Program-made: the position numbers and the translations under genes | Notes under the pieces: model-generated | Database searches by the model: none | Seen by the model: only the letters and a program-made list of their open reading frames with translations | Told to the model about the DNA's origin: nothing | Source of the DNA: Bacteroidales bacterium UBA1715 | GTDB lineage: Bacteria > Bacteroidota > Bacteroidia > Bacteroidales > UBA1715 | Assembly: GCA_002317135.1 (NCBI GenBank) | Contig: DCIX01000023.1 | Location: 1-37,614 of the forward strand | Length of the DNA stretch: 37,614 nucleotides | Direction: 5' to 3' | Part shown: piece by piece, positions 30,762 to 37,614 of the stretch | How positions within the stretch are numbered: the first letter of the stretch is position 1 | Layout of the letters: each line of letters starts with the position of its first letter

Positions 30762-33212
30762 TTAGAAATTCGCGATACGGATAATATCAGCAAATACACC
30801 TGCAGCTGTTACTGCTGCACCTGCTCCAGGGCCAATCACAATCAAAGGTTGAGTGCGATAATGTGCAGTTGTGAAAGAAATAATGTTATCGCTACCTGTA
30901 ATGTTATAGAATGGATGAGAAGCATCTACAGCCTTGATTTCTGTTTTTGCTTTACCGTTTTCATACGTAGCAATGTATTTCAAATGTTTACCTTCTTTTT
31001 CAGCGTCAGCAAACAATTTAGTGTATTTTTCGTTGTCGTTCTTTTCAAGAGATTCCCACAATTCTTCTACAGTATTTGTGTTTTGACTTGCTTCAGACAA
31101 GCAGTTTTCAACAGCAACATCTTCAAGGTTAAATTGGCAACCAATCTCACGAGAAAGAATTAATATCTTACGAGCAACATCCTTTCCAGCCAAGTCAATC
31201 TTTGGATCTGGTTCAGTGTAACCTTTTTGACGAGCCTCTTTCACTGTTGAAGCGAAATCTTTTGTAGAAGAACAATTACTGAAAATAAAGTTCAACGAAC
31301 CAGAAAGAATTGCTTCTATTTTAATGATTTCATCACCACTCTTAATCAAATCCTTCAAAGTGCTGATGACAGGAAGACCTGCACCAACATTCGTTTCATA
31401 ATAGAAACGAGCACCTGTTTGAGATGCTAACTCATGAATATGTTTGTATCGATTGTAATCGCTTGCATTTGCAACCTTATTTGGCGTTACAACAGAAATG
31501 TGTTTTTCCAACATTTCTTCATATTTGTCGGCAACGGCATAACTTGCAGTATTGTCAACATACACACTGTTTCTCAAGTTCAACTCCTTGATTTTTGCAA
31601 CATAAGCATCAAGGTCAGGTTTGCAACCTTTTGTTTTAACTAATTCTTCCCAATTGCTCAAATCAATACCATCAGTATCAATCAAATAACCATCGATATT
31701 AGAAATACCGACAACCTTTACATCAATCTTATTTTGGTCAATCAAAGTTTGGTGCTGTGCATTGATTTGGCGAAGAAGTTCACCACCGATTGTTCCTGTT
31801 CCAACAACAAATACATTCAATGTTGTTGTATTAGATAGGAAGAATGATTCGTGAAGAGAATTAAGCGCTTTAATCTTATCTTTTTCGTTGATAACAACTG
31901 AGATATTCAATTCACTTGCACCTTGTGCGATAGCAACCACATTGATTCCGTTAACACCAAGAGCATTGAAGAATTTGCTTGCAACACCAGGAATATTTTT
32001 CATATTCTCACCAACAGCAGCAATAATTGAAAGATTATTTTCAACCTTGATAGAATCAATCAAACCAGCTTTCAATTCAAATTCGAATTCCTTATTAAGA
32101 ACATCTTGAGATTTCTTTGCATCGTTTGGCAACACAGCAAATGTGATTGAATGTTCTGAAGACCCTTGTGTAATCAAAATTACATTGATAGATTCTTGTG
32201 CAATTGCACGGAACAAACGCATAGAAATGCCGGCTTCGCCAATCATTCCGCTACCTTGAACAGTAACTAAACTAACTTCGTCGATTGAAGAAATACCTTG
32301 AACACGCAATTGAGAATTTTCGTTCTCTTTTGTAATAAGTGTTCCTTTTGCAGTTGGATTGAAAGTGTTTTTTATAATCACGGGAATCATTTTTGACATT
32401 GCAGGAATAACAGTTCTTGGTTCAAGAACTTTAGCGCCAAAGTGAGAAAGTTCCATTGCTTCGGCGTAAGTAATATGTTCAATTGGATATGCTTTTTTAA
32501 CCTTGCGTGGATCAGCAGTCATCATACCGTCAACATCTGTCCAAATTTCAAGGATAGAAGCATTTACCGCACGGGCGAAAATTGCACCAGAATAGTCAGA
32601 ACCACCACGACCAAGCGTAATAGTTTCGTCGTCATCTGTACTTGCAATAAAACCAGTTGCTATGAATAATGTTTTTGTATTAAGAACCTTATCCTGAATA
32701 AGTTTATCTGTTTTTTCAAAATTTACTTTTGCCGCACCAAATGTTTTATCTGTTTTTATAACTGTGCGTGCATCAAGGAATTCACAATCAACACCGCTTT
32801 GAGCGATAGTTTTTGCGATAATATATGCAGACATTCGTTCTCCAACACTTGAAACAATATCAAGAGAACGAGGAGTCAATTCACGAATTAGAGCAATTCC
32901 GTGAAGAATATCCTTTAATTCAGAAAGGATATTTTCTGTATGTTTTTCACAATCTGTCTTGTAATCACCCGACAACAATCCAGCAATTGTATCGAAATGA
33001 GCTTTCTTAATTTCTGCAAGGGTTTCGGTGAAGGTGGTGTCGCCTTTAACAGCCTTATTGCTGCATTCAATCAACTTATTTGTGATTCCACCCAAAGCTG
33101 AAACCACAACCACTAAATGTTCTTTTGCAAGATTATCTTTGATAATCGCAATTGTTTTAGAGATGTTTTCGGCATTTTTAACCGATGTTCCACCAAATTT
33201 TAAGACCTTCAT
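30762..33212 (-). CDS. thrA: Bifunctional aspartate kinase / homoserine dehydrogenase
   Basis: 816 residues. The N-terminal aspartokinase starts MKVLKFGGTSVKN and has SVGERMSAYI and TLGRGGSDYSGA. A middle pair of ACT domains (about 310-460, e.g. ISSIDEVSLVTVQGSGM and LSIIAAVGENM) normally bind threonine. The homoserine dehydrogenase part begins FVVGTGTIGGELLRQI (NAD(P)-binding GxGxxG) and contains VTPNKVANA, GLPVISTLKDLIKSGDEI and GYTEPDPKIDLAGKDVARK. It catalyses the first and third steps from aspartate toward threonine and methionine. The leader before the ATG is only about 15-20 nt, so there is no room for a thr attenuator peptide of the E. coli kind. Confidence 0.97.
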   Translation of the reverse strand: MKVLKFGGTSVKNAENISKTIAIIKDNLAKEHLVVVVSALGGITNKLIECSNKAVKGDTTFTETLAEIKKAHFDTIAGLLSGDYKTDCEKHTENILSELKDILHGIALIRELTPRSLDIVSSVGERMSAYIIAKTIAQSGVDCEFLDARTVIKTDKTFGAAKVNFEKTDKLIQDKVLNTKTLFIATGFIASTDDDETITLGRGGSDYSGAIFARAVNASILEIWTDVDGMMTADPRKVKKAYPIEHITYAEAMELSHFGAKVLEPRTVIPAMSKMIPVIIKNTFNPTAKGTLITKENENSQLRVQGISSIDEVSLVTVQGSGMIGEAGISMRLFRAIAQESINVILITQGSSEHSITFAVLPNDAKKSQDVLNKEFEFELKAGLIDSIKVENNLSIIAAVGENMKNIPGVASKFFNALGVNGINVVAIAQGASELNISVVINEKDKIKALNSLHESFFLSNTTTLNVFVVGTGTIGGELLRQINAQHQTLIDQNKIDVKVVGISNIDGYLIDTDGIDLSNWEELVKTKGCKPDLDAYVAKIKELNLRNSVYVDNTASYAVADKYEEMLEKHISVVTPNKVANASDYNRYKHIHELASQTGARFYYETNVGAGLPVISTLKDLIKSGDEIIKIEAILSGSLNFIFSNCSSTKDFASTVKEARQKGYTEPDPKIDLAGKDVARKILILSREIGCQFNLEDVAVENCLSEASQNTNTVEELWESLEKNDNEKYTKLFADAEKEGKHLKYIATYENGKAKTEIKAVDASHPFYNITGSDNIISFTTAHYRTQPLIVIGPGAGAAVTAAGVFADIIRIANF

Positions 33213-33232
33213 ATATGTTTACAAATTGTGTT

Positions 33233-33263
33233 CAAAGGTAATATAAGTGTGGTTTTTATCAAA
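33233..33263 (-). promoter_or_regulatory. Promoter of thrA
   Basis: Minus strand: TTTG (33263-33260), a 19-nt spacer, then TACCTTTG (33240-33233), a full Bacteroidota -33/-7 promoter. It ends 20 nt before the ATG at 33212. Confidence 0.75.
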
Positions 33264-33297
33264 ATTTCGATGCGTTTTTATTTTTGAAACTACATCT

Positions 33298-33310
33298 TTT
33301 GTACATTGCA
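33298..33310 (+). promoter_or_regulatory. Probable variant promoter TTTGTACATTGCA
   Basis: The same 13 bases as at 8949-8961, here 17 nt before the ATG at 33328. TACATTG is one T short of TAnnTTTG. Its position rules out the longer upstream start of the gene. Confidence 0.45.
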
Positions 33311-33327
33311 CCATAAATAAATACAAA

Positions 33328-34074
33328 ATGTCACCACTTCAAAGTATATTGAAATCTCTTGCAATGCAAGGTCGTGCCTTTGGTTTTATCATTACCAAAG
33401 GACTCGCTTGGACCTTATTGATGCCTATTTTAGTCTTTGTTACCTTTGGTATTGCTGGCCTTTGGTCTATCGGTGAAGTGTTTCAATATGTTGAAGAAAC
33501 GTTTGGTGCTGACTTTTCTCCAATGTTATTTTCGGTTGGACTTTTTGCTCTCAGAATTATGTTTTTCGTCATTTTCGGAATATGGGGAGGATATATTGTG
33601 GTAATCATTATGTCTCCATTTATGGCCTATGTTTCCGAAAAAACAGAGCAGATTCTAAACGGAAACGAATACCCGTTTGACCTTGTACAAATTATAAAAG
33701 ATGCTTTGCGTGGGATTTTATTAGCAATACGGAATTTCTTTATGGAAATTTTGATTAGCATACTTGTGCTCTTGAGCGTAGCCGTTCCTGTCGTCGGACC
33801 TGTTATTGTAATGATTGGAACTCCAGTAATCTTATTTTTTGTGTCTGCATATTTTTATGGTTTCTCATTTATTGACTACACCAACGAGAGACGTAAACTA
33901 TCTATAAATGAGAGTGTTAACTTTGTTAAAAATCATAAAGGAATGGCAGTGGGACATGGGGTGATTTTCTCTCTTTTAATGTATATTCCAATTATTGGTT
34001 CTTTCCTTTCGGCGATCTTCGCCATCGTTTCGACTGTTGCAGCAACAATCGAAATGGTGGAAAACAAAGAATAG
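33328..34074 (+). CDS. EI24/CysZ-like membrane protein
   Basis: 248 residues from the ATG at 33328, an upstream in-frame TTG at 33247 being excluded by the promoter position. About six hydrophobic stretches, with the FMAYVSEKTEQILNG motif between them and a basic loop YTNERRKLSINESVNFVKNHKG. This layout resembles the EI24-domain family (COG2981, CysZ sulfate permease-like). The actual substrate in Bacteroidota is unknown and sulfate transport is not shown. The next gene starts 24 nt downstream with its own -7 element. Confidence 0.75.
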   Translation: MSPLQSILKSLAMQGRAFGFIITKGLAWTLLMPILVFVTFGIAGLWSIGEVFQYVEETFGADFSPMLFSVGLFALRIMFFVIFGIWGGYIVVIIMSPFMAYVSEKTEQILNGNEYPFDLVQIIKDALRGILLAIRNFFMEILISILVLLSVAVPVVGPVIVMIGTPVILFFVSAYFYGFSFIDYTNERRKLSINESVNFVKNHKGMAVGHGVIFSLLMYIPIIGSFLSAIFAIVSTVAATIEMVENKE

Positions 34075-34083
34075 TATTTTTTA

Positions 34084-34091
34084 TATTTTTG
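34084..34091 (+). promoter_or_regulatory. -7 promoter element very close to the DMT transporter start
   Basis: TATTTTTG matches TAnnTTTG and ends 7 nt before the ATG at 34099, so any transcript from it would have no or almost no leader. Readthrough from the gene upstream could also supply mRNA. Confidence 0.45.
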
Positions 34092-34098
34092 CCCTGTT

Positions 34099-34977
34099 AT
34101 GAAACAGGGAAATAACTTAAAATATCATTTTTTAGCATTCGCTATTGTAGTAATCTGGGGGACAACCTTTGTTTCAACGAAGGTATTGATAAACAACGGA
34201 TTGTCTGCAATAGACATATTTTTAATCCGCTTCGCAATTGCATACATTCTGCTCTGGTTTGTAGCAGCAAAGAAGCTATTCGCTGATTCTATTTCTGATG
34301 AACTTTGTTTAGCAGCAATGGGCGTAACCGGTGGCTCAATGTATTTCCTAACAGAGAACTTTGCTTTAGCATATTCGTTTGCTTCAAATGTTTCATTAAT
34401 TGTTTGCACAACACCTATTTTCACATCAATTTTGATTGGTGTCATTTCTAAAAAAGAACGGTTTTCAAAGTTGCAGATGTTTGGGTCACTCATTGCATTT
34501 GCCGGAATGGCATTGGTCGTTTTAAATGGACATTTTGTGTTAAATCTTTCACCTGTCGGAGATATTCTAGCACTTGCAGCAGCATGGTCTTGGGCCTTTT
34601 ATTCATTTATAATGAAAAGAATAGCAAATCGATATTCAACATTCTTTATTTCCCGTAAGGTCTTTTTTTATGGATTACTCACTGCATTACCTTTTTCTGC
34701 ATTTTATGGATTGAATTATTCCATTGAAATACTCTCAAAACCAACAGTTTATCTTAATCTTTTGTTCTTAGGAGTAGTCGCTTCTATGCTTTGTTATGTA
34801 TTATGGAATCTTGTAATGAAAAACATTGGCATTATTAAAGCATCAAATTATATCTACATAAATCCTGTTATTGCAGTAATCTGTTCTTCGGTAATTTTGC
34901 AAGAAACAATAACCTTATTTGCAATAGGGGGAATGATTCTAATTTTAATAGGATTATATATATCCGAAAAGAAATAA
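34099..34977 (+). CDS. DMT superfamily (EamA) transporter
   Basis: 292 residues with ten hydrophobic helices in two homologous EamA halves. Half one has VIWGTTFVSTKVLI and DIFLIRFAIAY; half two has GDILALAAAWSWAFYSFIMKR and YIYINPVIAVICSSVILQETI. The ending GGMILILIGLYISEKK is typical. Members export metabolites such as amino acids or take up small molecules across the inner membrane; the substrate is not predictable. The 3' end converges with the large T9SS protein gene and shares a bidirectional terminator. Confidence 0.9.
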   Translation: MKQGNNLKYHFLAFAIVVIWGTTFVSTKVLINNGLSAIDIFLIRFAIAYILLWFVAAKKLFADSISDELCLAAMGVTGGSMYFLTENFALAYSFASNVSLIVCTTPIFTSILIGVISKKERFSKLQMFGSLIAFAGMALVVLNGHFVLNLSPVGDILALAAAWSWAFYSFIMKRIANRYSTFFISRKVFFYGLLTALPFSAFYGLNYSIEILSKPTVYLNLLFLGVVASMLCYVLWNLVMKNIGIIKASNYIYINPVIAVICSSVILQETITLFAIGGMILILIGLYISEKK

Positions 34978-35005
34978 AAAAGGAGAAGCAAACGCTTCTC
35001 CTTTT
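34978..35005. terminator. Bidirectional intrinsic terminator
   Basis: GGAGAAGC (34982-34989) and GCTTCTCC (34994-35001) form a perfect 8-bp stem with loop AAAC, flanked by AAAA on the left and TTTT on the right. It can end both the DMT gene (+) and the T9SS protein gene (-). Confidence 0.9.
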
Positions 35006-35007
35006 AC

Positions 35008-37614
35008 TTATCTGACTAATGTCACGCTTCCGAACTTAGTCTTCTTACCGTTTCCATTGTCGAAGCCTTCCCAAATTTGTCCGTCTAAGAATGTTGCTTC
35101 CATCTTCCAAATATACACATCAGACTTCATCATCTTTCCATCGTATGTACCATCCCATTTACCTACGAACATTCCGTCTTCTACAGCATCGGAATACCAC
35201 AATAAGTTACCCCATTTGTCGTATACCGAAATCTCACATGTATTCAAATTGTATCCTTGAGGTTGGAATGTTCTTACACTGTGTGCAGGGTTCGTTGGAG
35301 CAAACGCATTTGGAACATACAACGATGATGTTAAGTTCACAAAGATACATTCTGTGTATTTAGCCTTACAACCAAATGAGTTAGTTACTGTCAAGATTGG
35401 GCAATTATATCCATAGATATATCCACCTTCACGAACAGGGTAATTTCTTTGATTATATGGAGCTTCCAAATCAATAATTGATTCATCTTCTCCTTGATGT
35501 CCGAAATTCCAAGCCATTGTATATGGAATTTCCTCACCAACAAGAATGCCTTCTTCATTTCTATAGAACAAACTATCTTGGAAAGTGCTATCTACCAATT
35601 CTATAATATTCTTAGAACCTGGCATTGACCAAGTGAACATTGGTTCTGGAACTGGAGCAATTTTCACTACCAATGTATCGAATCCTTCACAACCTGCCCA
35701 AGTTTGTTCATATACTGTCAATGTATCAATTCCTGGTTTTGACCAATCAATATAACGCACTGATGTAGCGTCTGTTTTTGCATAATTCAAATGACCACCA
35801 GTCACATTCCAGAAGTATGTACTTTCCTTCGTGTATTGAGTGTAATATTCTTCTGTTTCTCCTACACAGACAGAATCAACACCAATTATTTTTGTCTTAG
35901 CAGATGGTGCAACTGTCATAGAAACAGTATCAGCAACACTCAAGCATCCTCTAAAGTTTTCTTCGTCGTACAAATTAATGTCATACAAACGGAAATAATA
36001 TGTTCCTGTGTCAAGAACTTGACCTGCATCAAATTTATATTTTCTACCATTCCATACAGCAGGTTGAATACCACTCAAACTTTCCCATACAACATTAGCA
36101 GAACCGAGTGCTTGCAAATCCTTTATGTCTTCTCCTTGACAAATTACTTTTGAGAAAACAATTGGAGTTCTTGCACGGTCAATAACCTTGTATGTGAAAC
36201 TTGCTTCTTCACTTTGACAAGTTACTGCATCATATTTATATGTATAAACGGCGCTTACTGTATATGTTCCCGGTGCGTTTATCATATTTGTTGGTTGTAT
36301 ATTGTGATCCTGAGAATCCATATATTTCTTATACGATGTTTCATTTGAAACCTTCCAATCAATATATGATGTCGTTGTAATTGCAGGAACAAAATCACCT
36401 GCTTGAATTGTCAAAACAGAGTCATATATACATAAGATTGTATCATTACCGATTGTGAATGTAGGTTGTTGTATAACTCGCAATGTAACTGGTACAACAT
36501 CACTCACACATGAATTCAACTCTCTCTGTACATAATAAATCTTATCACTATTACCAACTTCCGAAACTGTTGGAACATAATTATAACCTTGGCCCAAGAA
36601 AGTTACACAAGTCTCATCGGCATACCATTTATCCATAAGCATATTTGTTCGAAGTGAAGGTATTGCTGTATCACCAGCACAAACACTTGCTCCAAACACT
36701 TCTGGATTTGAAGGCTTTTCGTTGATTGTATATGAAACTGGAGCCATAAGTCCTTCACAACCGTCAACAGTTTGTGAAGCATAATATCTCTTTATACCTG
36801 CAGTCATATCTGTCGTTTGATACGATTCTCCACTACCGATTACTGTTTTCTTGTCAGAAGAATACCAAGTAATATTTTCACCATATACATGAAGTTCTGG
36901 AGCATCGCTATAAGAACAGATATTCGCTTGTACTGTTGCTACTGGAGCACTTGGCAAAGATTTAATTTCAAATTCAGCTGCTGCAGTTGAGCCCTCACAA
37001 CCTTTAACTTTTTGTGCTGCATAATATGTATATACACCAACTTCAACATCATTTGTAGTATAACTATTTCCTGTTTTTAAAACAGATGATGTCTTCTTTG
37101 CATCAGCATACCAACTAATAGTACCTTCTCCTGTTGCAGTTAATGCAGTATTAGCTTCTCCAAAACAGATAGATGAACCAAGAGTCTTTGGAGCTTCAGG
37201 AATATCCTTAATCGTATATGAAGCCTCTACCTTTGGTCCATAACAACCGTCTGCGTACATCACGGCCCAAATCTTATATGTGCCGGCTTCTGTCTCGCCT
37301 GGAGTGAACGTTTTCTTGTCGCCCATCTGTGCACTCTGTGGCTCGCCCAATTCTCCTGGATCTTCTTCATACCAACCCAACGTACCTACAACGTTCGTTG
37401 CTACAAACGATGGATTCACCTCGCCCTCGCATACTTCCGCCGGACTTGTCGCTGGAGCTACCGTTGCAGAACCTGTACCCTTAATTGTCACCTTCACCGC
37501 TGTTCTTGGAGATTCACAACCTTCGTTTGTTGTTAAACCTGCCAATGGTTCTGTATTCGATTCAGATACATAGTATGTATATTCACCTTCCTTTGCAACA
37601 CCGCCGCTAACTGT
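35008..37614 (-). CDS. Ig-repeat surface protein with T9SS type B (CHU_C) sorting domain, N-terminus outside window
   Basis: The frame is open to the right edge, so at least 868 residues are seen and the start is missing. The upstream part is a tandem array of Ig-like repeats of roughly 80-90 residues (similar to Ig domains associated with CHU_C). Each has an I/V-C near its start, a W-Y core (TISWYADAKKT, ITWYSSDKKT), a Y-Y strand (TYYAAQKVKGCEG, RYYASQTVDGCEG) and a closing GCEG Cys. PKD-like regions follow (FWNVTGGHLNY; TWSMPGSKNI). The last ~90 residues, from SLYVPNAFAPTNPAHSVRTFQP through ISVYDKWGNLLW and KSDVYIWKMEATF, are the gliding-motility-type C-terminal sorting domain. The protein is thus exported by the type IX secretion system to the surface; likely an adhesin or structural protein. 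Confidence 0.92.
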   Translation of the reverse strand, partial: TVSGGVAKEGEYTYYVSESNTEPLAGLTTNEGCESPRTAVKVTIKGTGSATVAPATSPAEVCEGEVNPSFVATNVVGTLGWYEEDPGELGEPQSAQMGDKKTFTPGETEAGTYKIWAVMYADGCYGPKVEASYTIKDIPEAPKTLGSSICFGEANTALTATGEGTISWYADAKKTSSVLKTGNSYTTNDVEVGVYTYYAAQKVKGCEGSTAAAEFEIKSLPSAPVATVQANICSYSDAPELHVYGENITWYSSDKKTVIGSGESYQTTDMTAGIKRYYASQTVDGCEGLMAPVSYTINEKPSNPEVFGASVCAGDTAIPSLRTNMLMDKWYADETCVTFLGQGYNYVPTVSEVGNSDKIYYVQRELNSCVSDVVPVTLRVIQQPTFTIGNDTILCIYDSVLTIQAGDFVPAITTTSYIDWKVSNETSYKKYMDSQDHNIQPTNMINAPGTYTVSAVYTYKYDAVTCQSEEASFTYKVIDRARTPIVFSKVICQGEDIKDLQALGSANVVWESLSGIQPAVWNGRKYKFDAGQVLDTGTYYFRLYDINLYDEENFRGCLSVADTVSMTVAPSAKTKIIGVDSVCVGETEEYYTQYTKESTYFWNVTGGHLNYAKTDATSVRYIDWSKPGIDTLTVYEQTWAGCEGFDTLVVKIAPVPEPMFTWSMPGSKNIIELVDSTFQDSLFYRNEEGILVGEEIPYTMAWNFGHQGEDESIIDLEAPYNQRNYPVREGGYIYGYNCPILTVTNSFGCKAKYTECIFVNLTSSLYVPNAFAPTNPAHSVRTFQPQGYNLNTCEISVYDKWGNLLWYSDAVEDGMFVGKWDGTYDGKMMKSDVYIWKMEATFLDGQIWEGFDNGNGKKTKFGSVTLVR

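Overview
The window looks like chromosomal DNA of a low-GC member of the Bacteroidota, most likely order Bacteroidales. Three things point there. Many genes are preceded by the Bacteroidota -7 promoter element TAnnTTTG. The right edge carries a secreted protein ending in a CHU_C-type (type B) sorting domain of the type IX secretion system. Family choices such as YfhO, bifunctional ThrA, FtsE-HisIE neighbours and heptaprenyl/geranylgeranylglyceryl phosphate synthase fit the phylum. No species assignment was possible from sequence alone.

Layout. 1-4493 (+): end of a BamA/TamA-like outer membrane barrel, a YfhO-family membrane protein and a polysaccharide flippase, a cell-envelope cluster. 4523-6745: divergent DUF2185 gene and lepA. 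6776-8881 (-): glycosyltransferase plus CPBP membrane protease. 8981-12320 (+): operon of dCMP deaminase, S41 protease, phosphopantetheinyl transferase and GGGP/HepGP synthase, followed by a large Ig-like lipoprotein with its own promoter. 14865-18713 (-): small membrane protein, HisIE, FtsE, SufB and a helical protein. 18918-24530 (+): conserved hypothetical, lipoprotein, AsmA-like protein, RsmF-type rRNA methyltransferase, then tRNA-Phe. 24802-26562 (-): a DXS-like ThDP enzyme.

26563-30641 is the accessory part. It holds a REP-like palindromic stretch, a strongly structured noncoding RNA of about 190 nt with its own terminator, a type II restriction-modification pair whose methylase start codon sits inside an inverted repeat, a small antiparallel gene, a RelB/PIN toxin-antitoxin pair and a DUF5678 gene. 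Housekeeping resumes with thrA (-), an EI24-like membrane protein and a DMT exporter (+), and ends with the partial Ig-repeat T9SS cargo protein (-).

Most interesting points: (1) the HisIE protein keeps an intact-looking HisE half, but its HisI half has lost every cysteine and most of the metal-binding motif; (2) the DXS-like enzyme lacks both arginines that hold the substrate phosphate in E. coli DXS; (3) the noncoding RNA at about 26893-27080 has four long helices, two of them interleaved (pseudoknot or switch); (4) the inverted repeat over the methylase start codon; (5) two promoters placed so close to the start codon that the mRNA should be leaderless or nearly so. No CRISPR array, transposase, integrase or rRNA was seen.
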